The translations under genes were made by a program, and so were the position numbers. The notes below the pieces were generated by a model. It was not told the origin of the DNA. It saw nothing but the letters and a program-made list of their open reading frames with translations, and did not search any database. From Brachypterus glaber (lineage: Eukaryota > Arthropoda > Insecta > Coleoptera > Kateretidae), in the NCBI GenBank assembly GCA_958510825.1, contig OY294044.1, positions 77,794,895 to 77,858,894 of the forward strand: DNA of 64,000 nucleotides. Direction: 5' to 3'. Below, in pieces: positions 44,816-56,219 of the stretch (positions are counted from its first letter, which is position 1; each line of letters starts with the position of its first letter).

Positions 44816-45828
44816 TCTACAGGGTTAAAACATCCCTACAGTAAGGCCGACAAGTTGTTATTATTGCCAATGATTCTTTACTTTTATAACTCTTGACGAG
44901 TAAATTTAACAAGAAATAAACTTCAATTTTCTCACTGTCCTTTGAAATGCTAATAGCGGAAAATTTAAAGACTAAAAACGGTCCTCACCTCTGTTTTGAT
45001 GACTAAAAAAAAGTTCTCACTTTTGAAAGAAAACTTTACACTGGCGAACATTTTGATGGCTAAAAAAAGGACCTCACCGTTAGAATAAAGATTTACCTCA
45101 GCCAGATTAAAAAAGTGGATTTTTTGAAAAAAGAACAAGAACTTTCCGACTAACCAAACAATTTTCCAACTAAACAAATAATTTATTAACTTGGACAACA
45201 CATTTACCAACTTAAAATATAAATACAAATTTACTAACTTTTCGAGGGAGGATGGGGGGGGGGGGGGCTGAATTTAGCTGTACATTTTTTTTCAGCGGTT
45301 TACTCCTCGGCTTGTATTGATTTCCTAAATTTCATTCGTCTTGATTTTTTCTCGAAATCAAGGCGAGAAATCTCGATTTTTGAATCTCTTGAAATCCTGA
45401 CTTTAACCAAAAATAAAGCTTTTTTGTGAGTACACTTTTTGATTTATAGTAACTTTAACTCTTATGATAAAAAAACTACATTACTATTTGATACAGACAA
45501 ATAGAAGAGAAAGATAAACTATCTATCTGACTATAACGATAATAAATGATTTGTTGTCGATAATTTTTTATGTTATTCTATATAGTTATAAGTATTTTAT
45601 CATAAATTATACAATGTTCCTATTTTTCGCATTTGGTTTTTTTATGAGTGCACTAAAATAGAGATAAAATTCTTTATCTATATCCATTCAAAATAATTTT
45701 CTTGTAAATAGGAAACTAGTGTTTTATTACAAAAAAGTTGTAAGTTGTAATAATTATTTACAACTTTTTTGTAATAAATTATTATTTACAATTATTTACA
45801 ATTTTTATGCAATAATTATTTAAATATA
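44816..45828. other. AT-rich DNA, dispersed repeats, 14-G run
   Basis: 44965-45240 is a copy of the CTCACCTCTGTTTTGATGAC family of 42.1 kb and 58.5 kb. A run of 14 G occupies 45254-45267. A short mirrored TTGTAATAATTATTTACAA stretch lies near 45747. No gene. Confidence 0.6.
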
Positions 45829-46332
45829 CAGGGTGTATCAAAAACATACTCACAAACTTTCGGGGGTGTTAGGTAGGGGACATAAAAACAAACATTTTTT
45901 GGTGGATAAACATATGTCCGCATATGAGCAGTTTTGGCAGAAAAACGAGAAAATGGTTTTGGAATGGATATTTATTAATCATTTAAATGAGTCGTTTGGG
46001 CTTTAGAGCAATCCAAAAAGTCCAAACAAACAAACAAACAACTAAATAAATAATTTATTTAGTTATTTGTACATGATTTGAAAGATTTAATTGTTCTAAA
46101 GCCCAGATGGTTTATTTATTAACAAACAGTGATTTTTTAATGTGCCGTTGAATATTTTTTGTAAATTAATATTAGTTATTTATCGATGATGTTTATAAAC
46201 AAAAGTCTCCATACAATTTTTTCGTTTTTCTGCCAAAACGGCTCATTTGCCGACATGCGTTTATTAAAAAAAATAGCTTTGATGTCCCCTACCGCCCCCG
46301 AAAGTTTGTCGGTATGTTTTTGGGACACCCTC
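45829..46332. mobile_element. Palindromic MITE, CAGGGTGT ends, TA target
   Basis: Flanked by TA (45827-45828, 46333-46334). The left end CAGGGTGTATCAAAAACATA pairs with TATGTTTTTGGGACACCCTC on the right. The arms share ACAAACTTTCGGGGG, TAGGGGACAT and TTTTGGCAGAAAAACGA over about 130 bp. A central palindrome pairs GGGCTTTAGAGCAAT with ATTGTTCTAAAGCCC. It ends 44 bp before the TSD of the LINE. Confidence 0.85.
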
Positions 46333-46477
46333 TATAAATCTCTTCATACATAAATAGTTTCAAACATTATAAATAGTAATTATAAACCAAAACTCCGCCT
46401 GGGGGAGGGTTGGTGACTGTTGCAGATCGCCAACCGTCCAACTGCCGGTCCCAAGCCCGAATAAAGGAGGAGGGAGC

Positions 46478-46595
46478 ACACACACACATACATACACACC
46501 TACACACACCTACACACCTACACACATGCACGCACGCACACATACACGCACACACACTCACACACACACTCACACACACACATACACACACACGT
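46478..46595 (+). repeat. CA-rich microsatellite in LINE 5' UTR
   Basis: Interrupted (CA)n with ACACCTAC and ACGCACGC variants. It produces spurious His/Thr-rich and Val/Cys-rich frames on the two strands. A weaker ACACA stretch follows at 46945-46985. Confidence 0.9.
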
Positions 46596-47007
46596 GGGCA
46601 TGGGAGCGAAGATCCTAAAGCTCCCCCCAAAGGGGGCCGATTTGGCGGCCCTGGAATGGGCCGTGCTGGAATGGTAGCGGTGAAAGAAAACAGGAGTCGC
46701 ACACCTGTGCCGCCGATTAGTACAGGGGCCCGCCCTAGCCTAGCTAGCATAGGGGGGCTGCCCCATCAGTCGGTGTATAATCTCGGGGTGTGCAGTAGTT
46801 CCAGGTAGCGCCTGGGCGAGGTACCTGCTGTATGCTCCGGGGGGCTTCACCTTGTAAAAGCGGCCGCCAGCCTCCTCCACCAGGAATCTGCCAATATGGT
46901 TTCCCTAAGGGGGAGCTGAATATCCTAGTCTCTATTAAATGCCCACACAAACTCACATACACACAAAACCACCTACACACACACCTAGACATAACAAACT
47001 ACCCAAC

Positions 47008-48372
47008 ATGGAGATCGAAAAAACAGAAGAAAAAACTAACGTGCAAGAAGTAAACCCAAACGAGTTCCTCGACTCAAAAATGGAGACGACCGAAAGCGGT
47101 CTATCTCCAAACATAAGCAGACAAAAGGAAGACGAACTGCTTATGACCCCGACAGCGTCATCCGAGTAGCTCCGAGGGTAATAATCCGCTTAAAACCGGA
47201 TTAGAGCCATCAGGCACCGCACCGGAGGACGAGGCTGCGAAGAATGCTCTAAAGCTAGCAGTCCAGAAAGAAAGAAAAAGGCGTCAAAGGCAGGCCAAGA
47301 AAGAAAGGGATAAGTTGGCCAAGAGGAAGCAGGCGACGCGGAAGGAGGGCCCACCTCCGACCGGCGCCGCCGCTCCCACTGGACAAGGTACTATTGCCCC
47401 GGCACCCGAGCCGCAGGCCGGATGCTCAGAAATGAGCAGCCAGCTGGTGGTAAGGAGTGAAGTGCAAAGACCTAGCCAACACCCCCAGAAAGGGCCTTCG
47501 GCCAGAACGGCCAGAAGGTCGGCAAAGAGACAGGAGCGGAAAAGCGTCCCTCTGCCAGCCGCCCCAGCGTTAGTCGGAGGTGAGGCAGCGAAGGCCCTAC
47601 CAGGACCTTCCGCCAAACCAACGGCTGGCAAAAGGGCCAGGGTGGAGAGAGACACCCCTCCTGACTACAGGAAGAAACGGCCTGCTTATGGGGGCAGTCG
47701 TCCGCACGTCTCTCCTCTCCTGAGGAAGACCGGGGACGCGCCACCACCACGCAGGGCAACTCTTCCGGCCAGACCAGCTGCTGCCAGAGATCCTGAAGAC
47801 AAGGGACTCCGGGCAGTGGTAAGATCGGATAGGCAGGACGGCAAAGTAGAGGCAGAAGAAACCGAGATCATAAGGAAAGACCTGGTGGGAACGATGCTCA
47901 AAGCAATGGCGGGCTTCACTTCCTGAACTCAGGCCTAGTTGATCCAGGCTGGTTCCTAATTTCGGCCAAGGACGAAACATCGTTGAACTGGCTCTTAGAA
48001 GGCTGGTCTCCTCAGGATGTGGGCGGCGTTACCTTCAATACCATGAAGGCTAGCGACGCGCCATGGCCAGAGAAGATCGGCTTCTATCTCAGGATGAAAA
48101 CCGAGGTCGATTTGGCCTACACAAAAAGGATGCTAACCCTCCAAAACCGCTCCCTCAAAGTAGGGGAGTGGAAACATGTGAACACCACGGGAGGGCCAGG
48201 AGATTGGTTTTTGACCTACATGGTCAGCCAGGACGAGATCCGGCGACTGGAGAGCGCGGGTTGGCTGCTTTACTTCGAGTTGGTGACTCTTTCCGTAAGG
48301 AGAGTCACCTCTTTTAGTGGAGCGGTCCGACGCGGGCCTCCTACAGCCGGAAGCTCTAGGCAAACCAAGTAG
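47008..48372 (+). pseudogene. LINE ORF1 (nucleic-acid-binding Gag-like), frameshifted
   Basis: ATG 47008 opens MEIEKTEEKTNVQEVNPNEF. The frame hits TAG at 47167, while the neighbouring frame is open through SSEGNNPLKTGLEPSGTAPE, a K/R/A-rich segment (QKERKRRQRQAKKERDK) and a Pro/Ala/Arg-rich middle to TGA 47926. The signal then shifts again to the frame reading LVDPGWFLISAKDETSLNWL and onward to TAG 48372. So there are two frameshifts, near 47160 and 47905-47925. The C-terminal block resembles the DUF4780-type domain of insect LINE ORF1 proteins (W.V....DE....WL, then W.....GG...FL..V..D....L...G). I see no CCHC zinc knuckle. Its normal role would be RNA binding and RNP assembly for retrotransposition. 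Confidence 0.8.
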
Positions 48373-48388
48373 GCCGACACACCGCACC

Positions 48389-51300
48389 ATGCATGACCCC
48401 ACCATGGACAAACTGCGGGTAAGTCAGATCAACCTGCACCACTGCAAGGACGCAACCGGAGAACTGGTGCGCGCCCTTGCAGGGAAAACAGGAGAGATCG
48501 TTTTGGTTCAAGAACTATATATTTTCAGGAAGAACATCAGGGGGTTAGGCGCAGCCGGCTTCAACATAATAGTCGGTGAGGAAGTCGAGGGCACCAGAAC
48601 CTGCATCCTGGCGTCAAAGGACCTAAGCGTGGTACCACTGCCACAGCTGGGAACAAAGGACGTGACGGCGGCAACTCTGGAATATAAGGTAAAAGGAATT
48701 AGAAATAAGGTAGTAATAGGAAGTGTATATTTGCCCTACGAGGGACCTTTACCCCCTACGGGGGATATGATGCGCCTAGTTGAGTTCGCGAATAACCAAC
48801 AATTACCTATTATCTTAGGCTGCGACGCTAATGCACATAACACGATCTGGGGCAGCAGTAACACTAACGCTAGGGGTGAGAGTCTGCTGGGGTACATAGC
48901 GTCAACTAGTTTGGAAATAGTAAATAGAGGGGTGGAACCAACGTTTTTCAACAGAATCCGCAAGGAAGTCATTGATATAACGCTGGTATCAAGGCCTCTA
49001 CTAGAGGAAGTTACCAACTGGAGGGTTGATCAGATTTGAGTTACTGTCTGACAAGCCCGAACCAACCCCGAAGCGGAACCCTCGGGCGACCGACTGGGAG
49101 AAATACCTCTCAAGCCTCGGTCGCCACAATTGGGTCGCTGAAGGTGAAATACTCACCAGGGAGCAGTTGGATGAAGAGGTAGCCTCACTGAACGGAGCAA
49201 TAGTCTCAGCCTATGAGGAGGCATGCCCTCTCAAGGTGGCAAAGGGCCGAAAGGTTCCATGGTGGAGTGGTGAGCTTGATACGCTTCGAAAGAAGTGCAG
49301 GCGAGCCCTTAACCAGGCCATCAGAGTTGGAAGTGAAACCTCGTGGGAGGAGTTTAGAGAGGCTAAAAGGCTTTTTAAAAAAGAACTCAGACGAAGCAAG
49401 AATCAAAGCTGGAGGAAATACTGCGAGGACATGGAGTCCACGGCAGAATCCGCAAGGCTTATGAAGGTTCTTAGCGGAGAATCTAACAAGACAGTAGGAT
49501 CCCTACAAAGGCAAGATGGTAGGTGGACCAACTCCAGCGAGGAGTCTTTAAGGCTTTTGCTGGAGACTCACTTCCCAGGGGAGGGAGCCATCCAGAACAC
49601 ACCCGAGGAAAGGCAACAGCCCAAACAATCAGTCTAACTTCCTTCCTTCACAAAACGTTGAAAAGGATAGTAGACAGGTTCCTAATGGAAGAAGTGCTAT
49701 CAAGGCACCCTTTCCACAAAAGGCAGCACGCATACAGGCGAGGAAGGTCGACTGAAACGGCTCTTCACGCCCTAGCACAAAGGATTGAAAAGGCATTACA
49801 TCAGAAAGAGTGGGCGTTAGCCCTCTTCTTTGATGTAGAGGGCGCATTCGATAAGGCAAAAACGTCGAAAATCTGCAGCGCATTACGAGCCAGAGGCACC
49901 CCACCAGTACTTATTAGCTGGGTAAAGTCTGCGTTGGAGGAAAGAAGGGTCATGGCCTCCCTAGGAGACTGCCAACTGGACATCGGGGTCAGAGGCGGCT
50001 GCCCACAAGGCAGCTGCCTTTCTCCCCACCTATGGTGTCTAGTAATGGACGGTCTTATTGGGAGGCTGACCGCTGAGGAGCTGTATGTGCAGGCATATGC
50101 AGACGACGGGACAGTACTGATCACAGGAAAGTTCCTAGGCATTGTTTGCGATAGAATGCAAACCGCCTGCAGGATTATAGAAAGTTGGTGTGAGGAGAAC
50201 GGACTCTCAGTCAACCCAGCAAAGACAGAGATGATCCTCTTCACCAACAAAAGGAAGATACATGAATTCAGGGCACCCACAATGTACGGTAGGCCACTAG
50301 AGCTTGCTCAAGAGGTTAAGTACTTAGGGGTAACCCTAGACAGTAAGCTCACCTGGAAGGCACACATCGACAAAGTCGTAGACAAGTCGATAGCGTCTCT
50401 TTGGCATCTGCGCCGGGTGGTTGGCAAAAGCTGGGGCATGAGCCCAAAGATCCTCCACTGGATCTACACCGCAGTCATCAGACCCAGAGTGCAGTATGGC
50501 TCGGTGGTCTGGTGGCCCAGTGTCAGCAAAGCCATGGTAGCAAGAACGCTAAGTAAAATCCAAAGACTAGCATGTCTAGGGATTACTGGCGCTATGAAGA
50601 CGACCGCCGCTACAGCCGCGCTCGAAGCCCTACTGGGGCTGCCCCCGCTTCCATCTTGGATAAAGAAGGAAGCGATGGCCAGCCACCTGAGGATGCGAGA
50701 CGCTGGATGCTGGCTGGGAGGAGAAGCAACGTATGGTCACACCAAGATTGCAGAGATCGCTAAAAAGGAAATCCTTATTAGCAGTATCAAAGTGATTGAG
50801 GCTGAAGATCAGCTTAGGTATAACAAGAAATTCACTCTCACAATTCCCAGTAAGGAACAGTGGGAGAGAAAGCAGGTTGCTTTCTCCCCGACATCCGTGG
50901 TGTGCTATACAGACGGTTCCCGTATGGCAAGCACACAGACATCGGGAGCAGGATTCTGCATTGAGGACAGGGAGGTACAGGAAAGCTTTTCGCTAGGAAT
51001 GTACCCCACAGTCTTCCAAGCGGAGGTCTTCGCTATACAGGAGGCGGCAAGGTGTGAGGCAGTACGTTCAGGCAACGAGACAGATGTATACTTCTGCTCG
51101 GATAGCCAGGCAGCTTTAAAAGCTCTTAGCGCACCCGCAACAAGATCCGCTCTGGTACAGGAGTGCGCTGGAGAGCTGGATGAGCTAGCAAGAACAAAAA
51201 GAGTTCACCTTGTGTGGGTACCAGGTCACTGCGGTATTCCAGGCAACGAGAGGGCGGATGAACTCGCCAGACTGGGTGCCGGAAAGCCCTGCCTGGGACC

Positions 51301-51763
51301 TGAACCAATTCTCGGTATCACAAGGAAACAAGTGAAGACTGCCCTCAAGGCTTGGGTGGAAAGTCAGCTTAAAGAACACTGGACCGAGCTTAGCGGTTGC
51401 AGGCAGGCAAAGGAATTCCTGACCAGGCCAAGCAAAGCTAGGTCGGTCTGGCTACTAGGAAGGGGCCGAGCAACCATAAGCCTCCTCACAGGGGTCCTTA
51501 CGGGCCACTGTGGGCTTATGCGACACCTAAGCCTCATGCGGACGGTAAACGATCCGACCTGCCCTGGGTGTGGGATGGACGAGGAAACGCCCTTCCACTT
51601 CATAGGGGAGTGTGAGGCTCTGGGCAGGCTCAGACAAGACGTCTTCGGAGTGGTAACACTAGCGAAGGAAGAGGTGAGCCTCCTAGCCTGGTCAGATGTT
51701 ATGAACTTCAGCAGAAGGTCTGGCAGATTCAGGAAGAGGGAGGATAGGCAGCAGGTTGGGTAA
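48389..51763 (+). pseudogene. LINE ORF2: APE, RT, RNase H, with deletion
   Basis: ATG 48389 is the best start (MHDPTMDKLRVSQINLHHCK). Endonuclease motifs: QINLHH, LVQEL, GSVYLP, GCDANAHNTIWGS, IDITLVS. The closing SDH motif is lost at a break near 49035, where WRVDQI stops and IRFELLSDKPEPTPKR continues in another frame. This second segment runs to TAA 49637 (LETHFPGEGAIQ). The third segment joins at about 49625 with ISLTSFLHKTLKRIVDRFL, a central RT motif, so the intervening RT fingers (probably 130-150 residues) are deleted. Remaining RT: FDVEGAFDKA, PQGSCLSPHLW, AYADDGTVL. RNase H: YTDGS, QAEVFAI, CSDSQAALKAL, VWVPGHCGIPGNERADELA. A C-terminal finger CPGC-X8-HFIGEC follows; stop TAA 51763. 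Catalytic residues of RT and RNase H are intact, but RT and endonuclease are not complete. Confidence 0.92.
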
Positions 51764-51815
51764 GACAAAAAGGGCCATTGGGCCTACTTGTCAGGCGTCG
51801 GAGCCTACCCACCTT

Positions 51816-51831
51816 TTACTACTACTACTAC
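51816..51831 (+). repeat. TAC trinucleotide tail of LINE
   Basis: Five ACT/TAC repeats directly before the right TSD, serving as the 3' end in place of poly(A), as seen in I-like and LOA-like elements. Confidence 0.9.
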
Positions 51832-51845
51832 TAATTATAAACCAA

Positions 51846-52177
51846 GGCAGACAAGACATTTTTTATATTAGAGACTATATTTCTTGAAATTTTCATAAAA
51901 ATCAAGTAGCCTTTGAACTGACCTTTATTTTTTTTTATTTTTTTTTTTCATAATATTTAGCTAATTATTAATTGTATTAATTGGTAATATATATAATGAA
52001 TTATACTGAATTAATAGAAAGTTATTTAACGCTATTTTCTTGGGTTTAATTAGTAAAAATTGCACAAAGAACTGAAAAATCTAAAGTGAAAGAAATGAAT
52101 TGTTTATAAAATTTACTCCTACTAGGAGAGAAAAAATTATTATTGCTATAGGTGAAGAATAGTATATTATGAACCTA
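51846..52177. other. AT-rich intergenic DNA
   Basis: No gene or distinctive repeat seen. Confidence 0.6.
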
Positions 52178-52834
52178 CACTGTAAAAACTACATGTAAAA
52201 TAATGTAAAAATACATGAATTTACATAGTACGGAATAGTAAATTTACTATTCTGGACTATGCATAATTCAGGAATTTATGTAAAATAATGTAAAAGATTG
52301 TAAAAGAATGTAAAAGAATGTAAAAGAATGTAAAAGAATGTAAAAGAATGTAAAAGAATGTAAAAGAATGTAAAAGAATGTAAAAGAATGTAAAAGAATG
52401 TAAAATAATGTAAAATAATGTAAAAAAATATATTTATATTGATTTACATATTTTTACATGATTTTACAATGTCGGGCTATGTTATTTTAAGACGCGCGTG
52501 AGCTTTGGACAATAACCAAGAAGGCGTCGCATGAGACGGACCGTTTTATATTGTTAGAGAGATAGCGACGCATGGTGCTAGGTTAAAGTATTAGAAGTCT
52601 AAAAAAAAAATAAAAATAATTTATGTACGATATTTGAATGCTTTATTTGTGGCATTCATTATAAATTACGATCTTTATCAACCAATAGATCTTTAAAGAA
52701 AGATGTAAGCAGTTTATACTCGTATTAAGGGTGCAAATCGTTTGGTTTATTGTTATTATTTTTACCATTCGGGTCTATGGCAACATATTACCATTTACGG
52801 ACTATGTAATTTAATGTAATTTATTTTTACCGTG
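52178..52834. mobile_element. MITE with CACTGTAAAAA ends and decamer array
   Basis: Flanked by TA (52176-52177, 52835-52836). The left end CACTGTAAAAACTACATG is mirrored by TTTTTACCGTG at right; next to the ends TTTACATAGTACGG is mirrored by ACGGACTATGTAATTTAATG. Inside, 52281-52420 holds 14 head-to-tail decamers TAAAAKAATG, ten of them exactly TAAAAGAATG (52301-52400). Same terminal style as the MITE at 30262. Confidence 0.8.
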
Positions 52835-52837
52835 TAG

Positions 52838-52936
52838 TATGCGAAAAAAAGTCTTTAGTGTTCGAGAATGAAGTTTTTTTGCTGAGACGGATTCGAGGCA
52901 AAAAATTAGTCGAGAACACTTAAGATAGTTCGCATA
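52838..52936. repeat. 100-bp hairpin element
   Basis: GTATGCGAA...AGTGTTCGAG at left is mirrored by GTCGAGAACACTT...TTCGCATAC at right. It directly abuts the preceding MITE. Confidence 0.7.
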
Positions 52937-52949
52937 CGTGGTGCATATA

Positions 52950-53225
52950 CTATTTTTTCTACTACCTAAAGCTAGTAACTCAAAATATCAGTTAAAAATA
53001 AAGTTTAAAAATTATTTTGACATAGCTGTCAGTTTGACAAATAAGTTGAAAAAAGTTAGTAGTTTTCTCAAAAAATTCTCATTATTGACCGTCGTCAATA
53101 AACAATGCTTAACAACGGTCAATAATAAATGAGTTCACTGATTTTATTGATTGCCAAGGTAAACAAGCCTTGACAACGGTAGATAATATGTAAGCTAGCA
53201 CTTAATTAGGTAGTAGAAAAAATTT
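52950..53225. repeat. Weak inverted-repeat element
   Basis: TTTTTTCTACTACCTAAAGC at left and GCACTTAATTAGGTAGTAGA at right are mirrored. Internal ATTGACCGTCGTCAATAA and AACGGTCAATAATAA form a further hairpin. The 64-residue frame here is not gene-like. Confidence 0.5.
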
Positions 53226-53659
53226 ATTTCACAGTCTGAAAACATGATAAATAATGGTATGTTCTAAAGCTAGTAGTGAAAAAATATAATTATTATAATT
53301 ATTTATATAAATATCGGGATGAAAAGCACAAACGCAACATTTAATAGGATACCTATTCCAAAATATTCTTCGCATTACTAATTATTATTAAATTAATTTA
53401 ACTCTTCAACATATTTATGAATTTTACTTATAATTAACAAAAATTTAAAAACATAAAATTTATGCAAACAGAAATAGATGGCGCACAAATATAATATAAT
53501 CTAATGACCTTAATTCTAAAGTGAATAAAACTTAAAAATATTTTATCAAAGTACAGAGTTTACTCTGACGAGGGCCAGCAGCCCGAAACTGTGCAGTCTA
53601 CCAATATCAATCTGTACGATGATTGAAAAATAGATTGATTGATTACACAGTAGTAATTC

Positions 53660-53890
53660 TACAAAAAAATCTCTGTCCTGTGTTTCTTACACATCATTTA
53701 TTATGTTTTTTGCGCTGAAACCGATTCCACCAAAAAAAAAGAATAAATAAAAATAAATTTAACAATTATTGAAATTTATACACTTTATATAGGTATATAA
53801 TTTGTGAAAAAACTGCGTGATAAATCTTTTTTTATGTGGAGATCGGTTTAATTTTTTTTTTTGTGATTCCGTGCTTAGGTGAAGATGCAT
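53660..53890. mobile_element. Degraded TCTCTGTCCT MITE
   Basis: Begins ACAAAAAAATCTCTGTCCTG and contains ATGTTTTTTGCGCTGAAACC; the right half pairs only partly (GATCGGTTTAATTT). Same family as the adjacent complete copy. Confidence 0.6.
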
Positions 53891-53896
53891 AATTTC

Positions 53897-54160
53897 ACAA
53901 AAAAATTCTCTGTCCTAAAATTCTAACCCATTATCTATGTTTTTTGATGCGCCGAAACCGATTTCGCAAAAAAATAGATTAATCGCGCAGTTTTTTCACA
54001 AATCGTATAAAAAGTATATAAATTTCAATAATTATACACTTTATATACGATTTTTGGAAAAAATGCGCGATGAGTCTTTTTTTTTTATGGTAAAATCGGT
54101 TTCAGAGCACCAAAAACATAGTAAATGATGGGTTAGAAACTTAGGACAGAGATTTTTTTT
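53897..54160. mobile_element. Complete TCTCTGTCCT palindromic MITE
   Basis: The left end CACAAAAAAATTCTCTGTCC is mirrored by GGACAGAGATTTTTTTTA. The arms share TAACCCATTATCTATGTTTT, GCGCCGAAACCGATTT and CGCGCA blocks nearly throughout. It lies head to tail with a decayed relative at 53660-53890. Confidence 0.75.
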
Positions 54161-55508
54161 ATAGTCTTTAAAAGTTATTTAATTTTTATTTATTTAGGTA
54201 CTGTTTATTTATATTTGATTTGTTTATTGTAATATGAGTTATTTTTTATTATTTTTTATTTATTTTATGAATTAAGGGGTCATGTCCTAAAACCGAACCT
54301 AAAACAATAAAATAAAAGTTAGTGGGTAGTATTAAATCTGCGAAAGTGTACATTTATATACTATGTAATAATTTTATTTCTACACAAAGTTTTATTGGTG
54401 AGTATAATCATATTTGCATTATTTTCACCCTAGATATGTAACAGGGTGTAAAACTATGTGTTACCATCCTAATAAAACTACAATTTAGTTTCACCCCAGC
54501 TGCGAAAAAGTGTTAACACATAAGCGAAACACGATAAGGCTAAATTAATAAAGAGTTTATTACTAGGGGAGACTATAGAGACTATAGTAGGCAGGGCCAG
54601 ACAGAACCAACCCGGGCCCCGGGGTAACTTAATTACGGGGCCCCCCATTTTTGCAAAAAATAGTATTCGCTTCTAAAAAAAATCGACGCCTGACCCCCCT
54701 CGGAGGCCCGGGCCCCGGAGAATCTAAAAGACACTTTTTAAACGGCTCCAGAGTTTTTGGGCTTCCTGTAATACATAGAGTAAAAATTCCAACGGAATTC
54801 TATTCATAAGATTAAATACTAGTAACTAAACCTAAAAATACTATATTTTTAAAAATTTTATCATTTTACAAACATTTTTCTGAATAATGAAATAAACCTT
54901 CAAATGTGTAAGGGGAACCTTAAGGTCTTACATTTCCAAGTTTGATGGATTATTATTTTATAAAATCTATTATTTAACATATTGGTAACACATTATTTAC
55001 CGCCGCAAGCGAAAATTTTTAAAAAGGCAACAAGCAAAATTATAATTTAAAAAAAGTGAAATTGGAGGTCTTTGGGCTTCGATGTCACATTCTAAAATAG
55101 CTTAGCATAGCCATTTTCGGCTGTTTTGGCATGGTTTTATTTAGTAGTATTTAAAAATAGTTACCTGTTTAATAGAAATAATAAAAATAAAAGTAAAAAT
55201 ATAAAGTTCTAATTATAAATTCTTTTAGGTAATAGTTTGAAAATAAATTAGTTAAATGAAATCTTCCCGTTTCCACCAGCCTCCCCTAAAACAAGCATCA
55301 AGCTATAACTAGCTAGCCTTTTGTCTAAACTTTCGGGGTAGATATCTACCCCGAGGAAGTCTCGCAGCTAACACGATGTTGATCATTGAATGATAAAGAT
55401 TGATTGAAATATAAAGGGGATGAGGAAATGGTATAATAATTGTGTACTATCGACAAAATGTCCCAAGTTGTAGGTTAAACAAAATTATTAGAGATACCAA
55501 AAGGTGTA
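54161..55508. other. Intergenic DNA, GGCC element fragment
   Basis: 54589-54735 is a copy of the GGCC-rich MITE (GGGCCAGACAGAACCAACCC, then GGAGGCCCGGGCCCCGG). A 20-bp exact palindrome CGGGGTAGATATCTACCCCG lies at about 55338. No gene. Confidence 0.6.
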
Positions 55509-55932
55509 CACGGAAAAAAAAATTATAGCTAGGAGCGCTATAACACACATACCAAGCAAATTATAATCGCTTATTATATAAATACAAGGCTTTCTCTTAC
55601 AATTATGGCAGTCAGTGTAAAAATTTATATGAAATACTTTAATTGTTTAGTGAATAATAAAATATAACAAATAGTATGGCATTTATAGCTTAAATAGATT
55701 TAATTATTGTCCGTGCTAATAATTTTTATAATATAATAAAATTTCTGTAAATTTATAATAGTGCCTGTAATAAATATAATCGTGTCTGTAATATATATAA
55801 TCGTTTCCAATTTATTTTTAACATTATTAGTTATTGTGTCCCTTATAATCTATAGCTTAAATCACTATAATTTGCCACTGTTACCAAATATCTTATAATG
55901 TATAGCGCAGAGCCCACTAATTTCTTTCCGTG
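55509..55932. mobile_element. MITE with CACGGAAA ends, TA target
   Basis: Flanked by TA (55507-55508, 55933-55934); termini CACGGAAA and TTTCCGTG. AATTATAGC and GCGCTATAA motifs near the left are mirrored by CTATAATTT and TATAGCGC near the right. AT-rich interior, no coding capacity. Confidence 0.75.
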
Positions 55933-55934
55933 TA

Positions 55935-56172
55935 ATTTCAGAAAAGGTGAAAAAAGTGGGTGTGAGGACAGACAGACCGATATTTTTTTGACACCCACTT
56001 TTAAAAAAAACTCTCTACGTTTCAGGGCATTTTAAGCCCAAATATGCAAAAAAAATATTTTTCTGTCGACTTCGTCAGTAAAACAACAACTCCCTAGAAA
56101 AAAAAGATACGCCCTTTGGCGTTGGAGATAACATTTTTGTAATGTAGTGATTATAAATAATAATTATTATAT

Positions 56173-56219
<47 letters not shown>

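Larger units (their letters stand above)
46391..51831 (+). mobile_element. Near-complete LOA/I-type LINE, defective
   Basis: A 5.44-kb insertion bounded by an exact 14-bp direct repeat TAATTATAAACCAA (46377-46390 and 51832-51845). Order: GC-rich 5' UTR with a CA-rich microsatellite, ORF1, 16-bp gap, ORF2 (AP endonuclease, RT, RNase H, CCHC finger), short 3' UTR ending in five TAC/ACT repeats instead of poly(A). The RNase H domain and trinucleotide tail fit LOA or I clades better than R1 or jockey. GC content is far above its surroundings. ORF1 has two frameshifts; ORF2 has a frameshift and a large internal deletion, so it cannot move on its own. The 5' end seems complete because the TSD abuts the 5' UTR. 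Confidence 0.93.

Noticed and set aside
46367..46808. Cys/Val-rich minus and His/Thr-rich plus frames
   Set aside because: Produced by the CA microsatellite in the LINE 5' UTR.
47284..51768. Several long minus-strand and alternate-frame ORFs across the LINE
   Set aside because: Shadows of the GC-rich ORF1 and ORF2; the plus-strand frames carry the recognisable APE, RT and RNase H motifs.
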